Source of the DNA: Amycolatopsis sp. DSM 110486
GTDB taxonomy: Bacteria > Actinomycetota > Actinomycetes > Mycobacteriales > Pseudonocardiaceae
Direction: 5' to 3'
NCBI RefSeq assembly: GCF_019468465.1
Contig: NZ_CP080519.1
Coordinates: 3,735,001 to 3,799,000 of the forward strand
DNA: 64,000 nucleotides
Shown: in pieces, positions 17,152 through 25,561 of the stretch
Position numbering within the stretch: the first letter of the stretch is position 1
Layout: each line of letters begins with the position of its first letter
Notes under the pieces: generated by a model
What the model saw: the letters and a program-made list of their open reading frames with translations, nothing else
What the model was told of the DNA's origin: nothing
Database searches by the model: none
Translations under genes and position numbers: made by a program

Positions 17152-17170
17152 GTAGGTAAGCCAACCCTCA
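17152..17170 (-). promoter_or_regulatory. Possible DtxR/IdeR-like iron box upstream of doxX-like gene
   Basis: The 19 bases starting GTAGGTAAGCCAACC match about 13 of 19 positions of the TTAGGTTAGGCTAACCTAA consensus, 44 bp before the GTG start. Weak on its own. Confidence 0.3.
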
Positions 17171-17267
17171 ACTATCACCACAGTGAGTGAAAGATCCCTT
17201 ACTCACTGGAACTTGAACCTTTCGCTCTTCACTCTCGTGTGACTGGACATGATTGACTGTGCGCGCT

Positions 17268-17804
17268 ATGCGACGAATTCTCGCTCTCGCGCCCGCCCTG
17301 GCGTTGCTCGCCGGCTGCAGCGTGTCGACCCCCATCGCGGGCACCGCGCAGCCCGCGCCGCCGCCGACGACCACCAAGCACGCTGCTGAGCCCGGCCTGC
17401 CGCCAGATCCGCAGCCGGTCCGGGAAGCGAAGTGCCCGTACCTCTCGGCCGAGACGGTGCAGGACGCGAACGGCCAGCACGTGACGACCGTACGCGTGTC
17501 CGACGACGAGCCGCACCCGTCGTGCTTCTTCTATCGCCCCGACGGCGGGCTCCAGGTCACCGTGCAGGTGTACGTGGGCACGAAGGACGTCGCGACGAAA
17601 CTCGTGAACCGGGCCGCGCCGGTCGACACGTCCAACCCCGCGAACGACCCCGCCGGATGGAAGGGCGGCTACCAGCCGGCCGGTGACGGAGTGGTGTACG
17701 CGGTCTCGAAGGGGGCAGCCGCCGTCATCGTGACGAGTAACCAACAGCAGAGCATCAAAGCACGCACAGTGGCCAAGAAGGCTATCGCGGCCCTGAAGCT
17801 CTGA
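17268..17804 (+). CDS. DUF2020-type secreted lipoprotein
   Basis: A 178-residue lipoprotein. The start MRRILALAPALALLAGCSVS carries the lipobox LLAGC, followed by a Pro/Thr-rich linker and a globular domain with two Cys (KCPYL and SCFFYRP) that could form a disulfide. The pattern matches the DUF2020 lipoproteins of actinobacteria. It is predicted to be anchored to the outer leaflet of the cytoplasmic membrane. The start is uncertain: a GTG at 17259 is in frame, and neither has a strong ribosome site. Confidence 0.75.
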   Translation: MRRILALAPALALLAGCSVSTPIAGTAQPAPPPTTTKHAAEPGLPPDPQPVREAKCPYLSAETVQDANGQHVTTVRVSDDEPHPSCFFYRPDGGLQVTVQVYVGTKDVATKLVNRAAPVDTSNPANDPAGWKGGYQPAGDGVVYAVSKGAAAVIVTSNQQQSIKARTVAKKAIAALKL

Positions 17805-17943
17805 GTAGTGGCCTCCACACGGGTGAGTGAAGTTGATCTTGTATTACCCTGTGCGGCACGCGCAGGCCCTGGAGCACTCGCGCGGGCGGGTGCCCGTCCG
17901 GCACCAGAAGCACTTCGCCATCTCTACGACAAGGACAAGATTC

Positions 17944-18396
17944 GTGGCTGACACCCTCAAGGAAATCCTGCTCGACTCCAGCCGTCGCCCGTCGGTCGTG
18001 ACCGACCTCGAGGGCCTCGTGGACGCCGAGGTGTCCGACAAGGGCGGGGTCTCCGGCGCCGTCGTGAAGACCGGCTTCGCCGCTGTCAAGAAGATCAAGC
18101 CGGGCATCATCCCCTCGGCTGTCGACACCCTGCTGGACGACTTCGCTGGGGCCCTCGAGCCGTTCTACGGCGACTACAAGGCCAAGGGCGGCAACGACTT
18201 CGGTGCCTACCTGACCAGCCGCTCCGACGAGGCGTCCAACGCTCTGCTGGGTGTCACGGACAGCCGCGCCGACCGCAGCAGCCGCGACAGCATCAAGAAG
18301 GTCTACTCGAAGCTGCGCCCGAACGGCAAGAAGAACGTCGAGGAGGCCCTTCCCCGCCTCGGCCAGCTGATCGACAAGCACGCCGCGATGGCCTGA
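17944..18396 (+). CDS. DUF6918 family protein
   Basis: A 150-residue soluble helical protein beginning VADTLKEILLD, with conserved stretches DLEGLVDAEVSDKGGVSGA and AVKKIKPGIIPSAVDTLLDDF, followed by a C-terminal LPRLGQLIDKHA. This matches the DUF6918 family as I remember it; function is unknown. The GTG at 17944 is chosen because it aligns with the family start. The open frame runs further upstream without a good start. A strong bidirectional terminator follows. Confidence 0.75.
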   Translation: MADTLKEILLDSSRRPSVVTDLEGLVDAEVSDKGGVSGAVVKTGFAAVKKIKPGIIPSAVDTLLDDFAGALEPFYGDYKAKGGNDFGAYLTSRSDEASNALLGVTDSRADRSSRDSIKKVYSKLRPNGKKNVEEALPRLGQLIDKHAAMA

Positions 18397-18414
18397 TCAG
18401 CCTCAGTAGCAACG

Positions 18415-18452
18415 GAAGAGGGCCCCGGGACGGCGATCCCGGGGCCCTCTTC
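18415..18452. terminator. Perfect 16-bp bidirectional terminator
   Basis: GAAGAGGGCCCCGGGA (18415-18430) pairs exactly with 18437-18452 across a 6-base loop. It lies between two convergent genes and can serve both; the arms end in GAAGAG/CTCTTC. Confidence 0.9.
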
Positions 18453-18461
18453 GCGTCTGAT

Positions 18462-19085
18462 TCAGTTCTTCTTCTCGGCGGCCGGCGTGCTGGGCGCCTT
18501 GCCGTTGCTCGCCGGAGACGGCTTGGTCTCCGAAGCGGGCTTCGCCGGGGGAGCCGGCGGGGTGGCCTTCGGCGGCGCCGGGGCGACCGGCGGCTCCTGC
18601 TGGCGCGACTTCAGCACCACGGCCGTGCCGACGGCGACGGCACCCAGGCCGAGCAGCCACGGCCAGCGGCGGCGCTTGCGCGTGCCCTTGGCCGCCGACT
18701 TCGCCTCGACCAGCGCGGCGCGGAAGTCCTTCTTCGCGGCCTTGAAGTCCTTCTTGCCCCGGCGCTTCGACTCACCGGTGGACTTCGCGGCCTTGATCGC
18801 GGCCTTCTTCGCCTTGCGACCGGGCTTCTTCAGCTCGGCGATGCGGGCGAGGGCCTCCTTGCGAGCCGCGGCCGAGCTCTTCTTGAGCTCCTTGCGCGTC
18901 AGCTCGGTCTTCTTCGCGAGCTTCTTGCGTGCCCGGCGGCTCTGCTTGGCGAACTCCTCGGCGCCGGCTTCCGCGGCCTTCGCTGCCGAAGCCGCCCCCG
19001 CCTTGCCCGCTTCGGTGGCTCGCTTGCGCAGGCCGACCGCGCCGGACTTCACCGACTCGCCCACCGAATCTGCGGCCCGGGTCAT
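18462..19085 (-). CDS. CwsA-like Lys/Ala-rich membrane protein
   Basis: A 207-residue protein. Residues 1-145 are very rich in Lys, Ala, Arg and Glu and probably form long helices (KKLAKKTELTRKELKKSSAA). A single transmembrane segment follows (WPWLLGLGAVAVGTAVVL, about residues 150-167), then a Pro/Ala/Lys tail. The position, minus strand between the tRNA-Ala side and ppiA, and the order helical region, one membrane helix, Pro-rich tail match mycobacterial CwsA (Rv0008c), which works with CrgA in cell wall synthesis and polarity. The sequence is much more basic than CwsA, so I treat this as a positional analog. The ATG at 19085 has a GAGGTGAAGG site. Confidence 0.65.
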   Translation of the reverse strand: MTRAADSVGESVKSGAVGLRKRATEAGKAGAASAAKAAEAGAEEFAKQSRRARKKLAKKTELTRKELKKSSAAARKEALARIAELKKPGRKAKKAAIKAAKSTGESKRRGKKDFKAAKKDFRAALVEAKSAAKGTRKRRRWPWLLGLGAVAVGTAVVLKSRQQEPPVAPAPPKATPPAPPAKPASETKPSPASNGKAPSTPAAEKKN

Positions 19086-19291
19086 GGCCTTCACCTCACC
19101 AATCGTTTTGATATCGCTCTGTTGCCCGTAACCTATCGTGCCCTTTTTCCCGGCGTGACGCTGTGTCTTCCCCCATTGGGAACCGGTGAAACCTCGGGAA
19201 ATGCCCATCTTCCTGCGATCCTGCGTTCGGGTTGCCCCGTGGCGAGCCCCCTGAACCCCCCAAATGTGGGAAGGGATGGCACGATGGCGAC

Positions 19292-19816
19292 GTGACTGAA
19301 AGCGCCCGCAAGGCCACCCTGCACACCAATCAGGGTGACATCCACGTGAACCTGCTCCCCGACCACGCGCCGAAGACGGTCGCGAACTTCGTGGGGCTGG
19401 CCGACGGCTCCAAGGAGTACACGCAGCCGAACGCGCAGGGCACGAACTCCGGCCCGTTCTACGACGGCTCGATCTTCCACCGGGTCATCGACGGCTTCAT
19501 GCTCCAGGGCGGCGACCCGACCGGCACCGGTCGCGGCGGCCCCGGCTACAAGTTCGGCGACGAGTTCCACCCCGAGCTGCAGTTCAACAAGCCCTACCTG
19601 CTGGCGATGGCGAACGCCGGGCCCGGCACCAACGGCTCGCAGTTCTTCATCACCGTCGCACCGACGACCCACCTGAACTTCAAGCACACGATCTTCGGCG
19701 AGGTCGCGGACCAGGAGTCCCGCAACGTCGTCGACGCGATCGCGCGCGCGGCGACCGGACCGGCGGACCGCCCGCTGTCCGACATCGTCATCGAGAAGGT
19801 CACCATCGAGGCCTAG
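19292..19816 (+). CDS. ppiA: Cyclophilin-type peptidyl-prolyl isomerase
   Basis: A 174-residue cytoplasmic cyclophilin that catalyses cis-trans isomerisation of prolyl bonds. Signature residues are FHRVIDGFMLQGGDP with the catalytic Arg, the GTNGSQFFIT strand and HLNFKHTIFGEV. The GTG at 19292 gives the usual N-terminus VTESARKATLHTNQGD. No signal peptide is present. Gene order with the rhomboid gene, the PH-domain gene and crgA matches the conserved origin-proximal block (Rv0009 in M. tuberculosis). Confidence 0.93.
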   Translation: MTESARKATLHTNQGDIHVNLLPDHAPKTVANFVGLADGSKEYTQPNAQGTNSGPFYDGSIFHRVIDGFMLQGGDPTGTGRGGPGYKFGDEFHPELQFNKPYLLAMANAGPGTNGSQFFITVAPTTHLNFKHTIFGEVADQESRNVVDAIARAATGPADRPLSDIVIEKVTIEA

Positions 19817-19853
19817 GGCCGTCCCGGGGGGATTTCGGTAGGTTGGAGTCATC

Positions 19854-20768
19854 GTGAACCAACCGCCGAATCCCCCCGCGTACCCTCCGCAGGCCGCGCT
19901 CCCCGGTTGCTGGTGGCATCCCAACCGCCCGACCGGCCTGAGCTGTGCGCGCTGCGGACGGCCGGCGTGCCCCGACTGCCTCCGGGAAGCCCCCGTCGGC
20001 TTCCAGTGCACCGACTGCGTGCACGCCGGCTCGCAGCAGACGCGGCAGCAGCACCGCGAGTACCAGAACTCCGGCAAGGGCACGCGAACGATCGCGGGAG
20101 CCCGGCCGACGAACTCCGTCGTCGTCACGATGACCTTGCTCGCCGTCAACGTCTTGGTCTACCTGATCACCGCGCTGCAGGCGAAGAGTCTCGACAACAG
20201 CAACTCGTCGATCGATCTCGCCGGTGCCATGCAGCCCGTCGCCGCGCTTGCCGACGGCCAGTGGTGGCGCATCGTCACGTCGGGCTTCGTGCACTTCGGG
20301 ATCATCCACATCGCCGCGAACATGTTCTCGCTGTGGATGATCGGCCGAGCGTTGGAGCAGGTCTTCGGCAAAGTCCGCTACGCGGCGCTGTACTTCGTGG
20401 CGCTGCTCGGCTCTTCGGTCGCCGTGCTGCTCTTCGACAACCCGCTCCAGATCTCCGGCGGCGCCTCGGGCGCGTTGTTCGGCCTCATGGGCTGTTACGC
20501 CGTGATCGTGGTGAAGCTGAAGCTCAACCCGTCGGGGTTGCTGATCACGCTGGCGATCAACGCCTACATCACGTTCTCGATCCCCGGCATCTCGATCCTC
20601 GCCCACGTCGGTGGGCTCATCACGGGTGCGCTCGTGGCCGTCGCGCTGCTCTACGCGCCGGAGCGCGACCGGGTCCGCTGGCAGGTGATCGGCGTGTCGA
20701 TCATCGCGGTGGCGCTGATCGGCCTCACGGTCTACCGCGCCGCCGCACTCTCGTCGCTGCTGGCCTAG
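19854..20768 (+). CDS. Rhomboid family intramembrane serine protease
   Basis: A 304-residue protein with an N-terminal zinc-binding segment (CWWHPNRPTGLSCARCGRPACPDC then CTDC, B-box-like) followed by six to seven membrane helices. The catalytic dyad is Ser205 in the GGASGALFG loop and His251 in ILAHVGGLITG; WWRIVTSGFVHFGIIHIAANM is the usual rhomboid helix-2 region. It should cleave membrane-embedded substrates near their extracytoplasmic face. It begins 37 bp after ppiA on the same strand and may be co-transcribed. Confidence 0.92.
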   Translation: MNQPPNPPAYPPQAALPGCWWHPNRPTGLSCARCGRPACPDCLREAPVGFQCTDCVHAGSQQTRQQHREYQNSGKGTRTIAGARPTNSVVVTMTLLAVNVLVYLITALQAKSLDNSNSSIDLAGAMQPVAALADGQWWRIVTSGFVHFGIIHIAANMFSLWMIGRALEQVFGKVRYAALYFVALLGSSVAVLLFDNPLQISGGASGALFGLMGCYAVIVVKLKLNPSGLLITLAINAYITFSIPGISILAHVGGLITGALVAVALLYAPERDRVRWQVIGVSIIAVALIGLTVYRAAALSSLLA

Positions 20769-20795
20769 AACCGGGAAGCCGGCGCCGAAGGCCGC

Positions 20796-21230
20796 CTAAA
20801 AAGCGCCACGCAGGACGGTGAGCGCGTCGAGGACGTCGCGCGGGTCTTCGCCGAGGTCGACGCGGCCGAAGATGTAGAGCTCGTCGTCGTGTTCCAGCTC
20901 GAGTGTCACACCGTCGCGGCCCAGCCGGCGGGTGGTGCGCAGCTGGACACTGGTCCCGTCCCACGGCAGGCGGTGCGCGCCGCCGAGTGTGCGGGCGACC
21001 AGGCCCTCGGCGTCGGCGGACAGCCGCGGGCGCACCACGCTCCAGTGCACCGCGAACGCCCCGATCGCCACGGTGGCGAGCCCCATCAGGACCGCGCCCT
21101 TGCCGTCGCCGAAGATCCCGTCGAGCACCGCGCCGACGAGCAGCAGGACCGTGACCAGCCAGGCCACTACCACAATGGCCGAACGGGGAGCCCACGAGGT
21201 GGGGTAGTTATCCACAGAGGTTATCCACAC
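20796..21230 (-). CDS. PH-domain small membrane protein (Rv0010c-like)
   Basis: A 144-residue protein with two adjacent transmembrane helices (about residues 18-36 and 48-62) followed by a bacterial PH-like domain (ADAEGLVARTLGGAHRLPWDG onward). Its place between ppiA/rhomboid and crgA on the minus strand matches Rv0010c. The GTG at 21230 yields WITSVDNYPTSWAPR; an internal start would lose this conserved-looking segment. Role unknown, probably at the membrane near the division apparatus. Confidence 0.75.
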   Translation of the reverse strand: MWITSVDNYPTSWAPRSAIVVVAWLVTVLLLVGAVLDGIFGDGKGAVLMGLATVAIGAFAVHWSVVRPRLSADAEGLVARTLGGAHRLPWDGTSVQLRTTRRLGRDGVTLELEHDDELYIFGRVDLGEDPRDVLDALTVLRGAF

Positions 21231-21285
21231 TGGGGATGAGTCACACCGGTGTAATTCGGTGTCAAGCCGCCATCCGGAGTAATGA

Positions 21286-21552
21286 TCAGCGCCAGCGCAT
21301 AGTCATGAGCAGGCCGACGATCATCGCCGCGAACCCGATGCCGAAGTTCCAGTTCCCGAGAGAAGTCAGGAACGAAATCTTGTCGCCGGCGATGTAGTTC
21401 ACGATGAGCCACAGCAACCCGAGGAGCATGAGGCCGAACATGACGATCTTGTAGAACAGGTTTGACGGGCCCGCGGCCTTGACCTTCACCGGCGTCCGGC
21501 GATCAACGGGCGGGGTGTACGCGGTCTTCTTGCGGACCTTGGACTTCGGCAT
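21286..21552 (-). CDS. crgA: Cell division inhibitor/regulator CrgA
   Basis: An 88-residue membrane protein that in Streptomyces and mycobacteria binds FtsZ, FtsQ and PBPs and tunes septum formation. It starts MPKSKVRKKTAYTPP and has two transmembrane helices (NLFYKIVMFGLMLLGLLWLIV and FGIGFAAMIVGLLMTMRW) joined by a loop, with the typical MRWR end. The short basic N-terminus and length are typical of the family. It follows the PH-domain gene upstream on the same strand. Confidence 0.95.
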   Translation of the reverse strand: MPKSKVRKKTAYTPPVDRRTPVKVKAAGPSNLFYKIVMFGLMLLGLLWLIVNYIAGDKISFLTSLGNWNFGIGFAAMIVGLLMTMRWR

Positions 21553-21754
21553 CGTGTTCCTCGCGTGCGGTTCTGGCTCTGGCTGGTGGCGGTGCCTGTT
21601 CGCGGGCATCCCGCTCGTCGGGTTGCGCAACCAGCGCCACGTGAACACGTTAACGTAAACGACGGCTCCAGAGCACCGGGCGGGAGCGGTCGGATTTCCG
21701 GACTGTGACAATAGCGCCACCGGCAGTTCCACCGGCGGTGTGAGAGGAGCTTGC

Positions 21755-23179
21755 GTGACGACGCAGGATTGGCCGGGTGAAGACGACCGCCGCCGCCCCT
21801 CGGGAGGGCCCGACGGCCAGCGGCGAAGCCAGCCGCCGCCCGGTGCCGATGGCGCCGCGAGACCACGCAGGCAGCCCCCGGAGGACCCCGCGCGGAGATC
21901 GCCGCAGCCTCCGCGCCGCGTCGCGGGTGACCCGGCGCGCAGGCAGGCCGACCAGCGCAGATCACCCGAACAGAGCAGGCAGCCGCGTCCCACTCAGCAG
22001 TACGGCACCGAGCCGGGGCGCCCGACGCCGGACGCCGGCGGCTCCCGACGGGGCGCGGGTGCGCCGGGAGAACGCGGCCGTCGCGCGAGCGCCCAAGGCG
22101 ACTCGGGCAGGAGTGGTGGCGCGGGTGCCGAAGGGCCTGGGACGCCACCTCGCGGCACCGAGCGCCTGAACCTCCCGCCGCGCGCCGAGGGAACCTCGCC
22201 GCAAGGCACCCAGCGGATGGGCACTCCACCGCGAGGCACCGGGAGGCCGACGCAGCCGCCCCGCGACCCGCGGAGGCCCCGGCCCGTCGTGGCCGACCAG
22301 CCGACGGAGATCTTCGCCGCCGTCGAGGCCGGCGGAACCACCGCGGTGAAGGAGAAGCCCGAGCCCGCGCCGCTGGGCAAGGGCGGCGTCGCGATCCGCA
22401 CGGCCGGGGAAATCCTCATCACGCTCGGCCTGGTCGTGCTGCTGTTCATGGTCTACGAGGTCTACGTGACCGACCTGTTCTCAGCGGAGAAGCAGTCGGT
22501 GGCGAGCGACCAGCTCCAGGGCGACTGGGCCCAGGACCGCACGCTGCACCCGGGCCTCGTCGACGGCAAGGCGTTCGCGCGCATCCACATCCCGGAGTTC
22601 GGCGCCGACTTCAACTTCACGATCCAGGAGGGCACCGGCGAGGACTCGCTCGCCATCGGCCCCGGCCACTACAAGGGCACGGCGCTGCCCGGCGAGCCCG
22701 GCAACTTCGGCGTCGCCGGCCACCGCGTGGGCAAGGGCGCGCCGTTCAACGATCTGGACAACCTCAGCTCGTGTGACCAGATCGTGATCGAGACGCAGAC
22801 GGACTTCTACATCTACAAGGTCCTGCCCTACGACGACGAGATGTCCGGCTGGAGCAGCGGCAAGGGCGCGCAGCCGGAGTGCAAGGGCGTCTCGACGCTG
22901 CGCAACCCGAGCATCTCGGGCGGCGGCGCGTACGACCAGACGTTCGGCCGCAAGGTCGTGCTCCCGAGCCAGGGCGACGCCGTGAACCCGGTGCCGTACA
23001 AGCCGGCCGACGTCCTGCCGAAGGCGCAGGAGGCGTCGCTGCTCACGCTCACCACGTGCCACCCGCAGTTCTCCGCGAAGCAACGGCTGATCATCACGTC
23101 CGTGCTCACGCAGCAGGTGCCGAAGTCGCAGGTGTCGGACTACGGCAAGCTGCTGACCGAGATCGGCGGTGCTTCCTGA
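21755..23179 (+). CDS. Class E sortase with long disordered N-terminus
   Basis: A 474-residue membrane-anchored sortase. Residues 1-200 are a cytoplasmic tail rich in Pro, Arg and Gly and likely disordered. A transmembrane segment (about 215-235) is followed by the sortase domain with catalytic His in GVAGHRVGKGAPF, Cys435 in TLTTCHPQF and Arg in AKQRLIITS. Class E sortases transfer LAXTG-bearing proteins to peptidoglycan, including pilus subunits. The GTG start at 21755 follows a GAGAGGAG site. The stop overlaps the start of the next small gene (TGATG). Confidence 0.9.
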   Translation: MTTQDWPGEDDRRRPSGGPDGQRRSQPPPGADGAARPRRQPPEDPARRSPQPPRRVAGDPARRQADQRRSPEQSRQPRPTQQYGTEPGRPTPDAGGSRRGAGAPGERGRRASAQGDSGRSGGAGAEGPGTPPRGTERLNLPPRAEGTSPQGTQRMGTPPRGTGRPTQPPRDPRRPRPVVADQPTEIFAAVEAGGTTAVKEKPEPAPLGKGGVAIRTAGEILITLGLVVLLFMVYEVYVTDLFSAEKQSVASDQLQGDWAQDRTLHPGLVDGKAFARIHIPEFGADFNFTIQEGTGEDSLAIGPGHYKGTALPGEPGNFGVAGHRVGKGAPFNDLDNLSSCDQIVIETQTDFYIYKVLPYDDEMSGWSSGKGAQPECKGVSTLRNPSISGGGAYDQTFGRKVVLPSQGDAVNPVPYKPADVLPKAQEASLLTLTTCHPQFSAKQRLIITSVLTQQVPKSQVSDYGKLLTEIGGAS

Positions 23180-23337
23180 TGTACGCGTGGATCTGGCGGC
23201 GCCTGCCGGGACCGTTCGCGGCGAAGCTGGCAATCGCCGTTGTGCTGGTGCTCGGCATCATCGCGCTGCTGATGTTCGTGGTGTTCCCGTGGCTCGACCC
23301 GCTGCTGCCGTTCAACGAAGTGTCGGTGGACAACTGA
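23179..23337 (+). CDS. Small single-pass membrane protein downstream of sortase
   Basis: A 52-residue protein with basic N-terminus MYAWIWRRLPGPF, one transmembrane helix (AKLAIAVVLVLGIIALLMF) and a short acidic tail. The ATG overlaps the sortase stop, so its translation is probably coupled. Small membrane proteins in this place are common in actinobacteria; function unknown, possibly an accessory to the sortase. Confidence 0.75.
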   Translation: MYAWIWRRLPGPFAAKLAIAVVLVLGIIALLMFVVFPWLDPLLPFNEVSVDN

Positions 23338-24362
23338 GGCACACCCGCTTCGGCGTCTTCCTCGTCTCCGGGCGGTTCCCGGGGCAGGAGGACGCCGAAG
23401 TGCTGCTCAGGACCGTGCGCGCGGCCGAGGCCGCCGAGGCGGCGGGGTTCGACGACGTCTGGCTCGCCGAGCACCATTTCCTGCCTTACGGCGTGTGCCC
23501 GTCGGCGATCACGCTCGCCGCGCACGTGCTCGGGCGCACGTCGCGGATCGCCGTCGGTACGGCGGTGAGCGTGCTGTCGACGACGCATCCGGTGGCGCTC
23601 GCGGAGCAGTGGTCGATGCTCGACGCGGTGTCCGGCGGCCGGCTGCGCCTCGGCGTCGGGCGCGGCGGGCCGTGGCAGGACCTGGAGGTGTTCGGCACCG
23701 GGCTCGAGCGGTACGAGAGCGGTTTCGAGGAGTCGCTGGACGTGCTGCTCCGCGCGGCTTCGGGCACCGCGTCCGCAGCCGGTGAGCAGTTCACCTTCCG
23801 CGAGGTGCCGCTGGTGCCGGCGCCGCGGCGGAAGCCGGAAGTGGTCGTGGCGGCCGGCGGGCCGAAGTCCGACGCCGTGCGCCTGGCCGCGGCACGTGGG
23901 CTCCCGATGCTGCTCGGGCTGCACGCCGGTGACGACGAGAAGGCGGCGACGGTCGAGGCGTACGGCGGCGAGGCCGCGCACGTGTCGACGGTGTTGTGCC
24001 AGGTCGGCGAGAGCCGCTCGGCGGCGGCCGATGTGGTGCGCAAGTCGTTGCCCGGCTGGCTTTCCGACGGCCTCGGCGCGCACGTCACGGTGGACGGGCG
24101 GCCCGGTCCGTCGCGTGATCCGCACGAGTACACCGAGCACCTGTGCGAGATCCACCCCGTCGGGGATCCCGAGTACTGCGTGGCGACGCTGGAAACGAGC
24201 CTCCGGCGCACCGGGGCCGCCCACGTGATCATGTTCGTGGAAGCGTCCGGTACGCCGGAGGGCACAGAGGAGAACATCGCGCGGATCGGCGCCGAGGTGC
24301 TGCCCGCGCTCAGGGTTTCAACAGCAGCGCTTAACAGTCACGCAGCTCCGGGCTCTGGTTGA
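23334..24362 (+). CDS. Luciferase-like (LLM class) flavin-dependent oxidoreductase
   Basis: About 342 residues with a TIM-barrel luciferase-like fold: FGVFLVSGRFPGQED at the N-terminus, AGFDDVWLAEHHFLP, SRIAVGTAVSVLSTTHPVALAEQ and GRLRLGVGRGGP. The cofactor may be FMN or F420. The start is odd: no ATG, GTG or TTG exists where homologs begin, and a CTG at 23334 overlaps the TGA of the preceding gene (CTGA). The next in-frame GTG lies within the preceding gene and would add about 17 unlikely residues. The end overlaps the convergent SCO5389-family gene by 32 bp. Confidence 0.8.
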   Translation: MRHTRFGVFLVSGRFPGQEDAEVLLRTVRAAEAAEAAGFDDVWLAEHHFLPYGVCPSAITLAAHVLGRTSRIAVGTAVSVLSTTHPVALAEQWSMLDAVSGGRLRLGVGRGGPWQDLEVFGTGLERYESGFEESLDVLLRAASGTASAAGEQFTFREVPLVPAPRRKPEVVVAAGGPKSDAVRLAAARGLPMLLGLHAGDDEKAATVEAYGGEAAHVSTVLCQVGESRSAAADVVRKSLPGWLSDGLGAHVTVDGRPGPSRDPHEYTEHLCEIHPVGDPEYCVATLETSLRRTGAAHVIMFVEASGTPEGTEENIARIGAEVLPALRVSTAALNSHAAPGSG

Positions 24363-24735
24363 GCAGCTGGCCGCGCACCGACACGAACGCGCGGTAGCGG
24401 TCACCGTCCAGTTCGGACGTCCGGAACACCGCCACCCGGTGGCAGTTCTGGAAAGCGAGCTTCACGCCGAAGTGGCGCTCGAGCCCGCCGCGGATGGCGT
24501 CGGAGGCCAGTGCGCGCAGCAGCTGCCCGCGGGCGGCCTCGCTCGGCGGCGGCGTCTCGTTGTCGGCGAAGCCGTCCGGCGCGCCGTCGGCCTCGGCGAT
24601 CACGCCCGTGATCACTTCCCACGCGTACGGCAGCGACTCCCGCACGCAGGCGACGAACTCGGCGTCGGAGACCTCCCCGCGCTCGGCCTTTTCCAGCAGC
24701 GCGGGCGATACGTCCAGAGACAAGACAACCTCCAT
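24331..24735 (-). CDS. SCO5389 family protein
   Basis: A 134-residue protein starting MEVVLSLDVSPALLEKAERG, with the conserved LPYAWEVI, RGQLLRALASDAIRGGLERH and FGVKLAFQNCHRVAVF segments and the family ending LLNQSPELRDC. This matches the SCO5389 group found throughout actinobacteria. Function is unknown; it is predicted to be soluble. The ATG at 24735 is preceded by an AAGGAGGGGG stretch at longer than usual spacing (about 11 bases). Confidence 0.85.
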   Translation of the reverse strand: MEVVLSLDVSPALLEKAERGEVSDAEFVACVRESLPYAWEVITGVIAEADGAPDGFADNETPPPSEAARGQLLRALASDAIRGGLERHFGVKLAFQNCHRVAVFRTSELDGDRYRAFVSVRGQLLNQSPELRDC

Positions 24736-24817
24736 GGTGAGTGGTTCCCCCTCCTTGGCTACTCGCCCGGCCGAGGACCCCACAAGAGAAAACGGTATTC
24801 ATCACCACTTCGGTGGA

Positions 24818-25561
24818 TCACTCCCACCGGAACAGCCGCACGGCCAGCGCCGTCCCGCCCAGCGCGAACGCGGCCAGAGCGACGAACTGCAGCGGCTGAA
24901 CGCCTGCGCCGACCCACGCGTCCTGCAGCGGCTGCGTGCCCGGCGGCACGTACGCGCCGATCCGCTGGATCACCTCCGGTAGCAGCGGCCGTGGCAGGTA
25001 CACGCCGCCGAGGAACATGATCGGGAAGAACGCGATCATCGCCAGGGCCGACGCACCCTTGGCCGTACGCGCGACCGACGCCGCGACCAGGCCCAGCGCG
25101 AACACCGAGACCAGGCCGAGCACCAGCGTCAACGCGTACGTGAGCGGATGCCGGGGCAGCGGCACCTCGAACGCGACGCGCGCGGTCACCAGCATCAGCA
25201 CCACGCCGGCGAGCGCCACCACGGCGTGGATCACGAGCTGCGCGAGCAGCAGGTGCGCCGGTGGCACCGGCGTCGTCGCGAGGCGGCGCAGCACACCCTG
25301 CTCGCGGTAAGTGGCCACCGATGCGGGGATCGCTTGGAGGCCAAGCGTCGCGAGCGAAACCACGACGAGCGAGGGGACCCACAGGTCGATGAAGCGGTAA
25401 CCACCGGTCACGTCGCTTGGCTGCGACATGCCGGGGATCGAGCCGACGCCGAGCAGCAGCGCTGTGGGCAGCGCGACGCCGAACACCGCCCACAGCGGCG
25501 TGCGCAGGAAGAGCTTCGCCTCGGTGGCGACGAGCTTGGTGAAGGTATGCACGGTGCTCAC
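24818..25561 (-). CDS. ABC-2 type transporter permease
   Basis: A 247-residue permease with six hydrophobic segments (for example LWAVFGVALPTALLLGVG and LAMIAFFPIMFLGGVYLP), the typical ABC-2 layout for drug or lipid export. The GTG start overlaps the stop of the ATPase gene upstream by 4 bp (GTGA), so the pair is translationally coupled. Substrate unknown. Confidence 0.85.
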   Translation of the reverse strand: MSTVHTFTKLVATEAKLFLRTPLWAVFGVALPTALLLGVGSIPGMSQPSDVTGGYRFIDLWVPSLVVVSLATLGLQAIPASVATYREQGVLRRLATTPVPPAHLLLAQLVIHAVVALAGVVLMLVTARVAFEVPLPRHPLTYALTLVLGLVSVFALGLVAASVARTAKGASALAMIAFFPIMFLGGVYLPRPLLPEVIQRIGAYVPPGTQPLQDAWVGAGVQPLQFVALAAFALGGTALAVRLFRWE

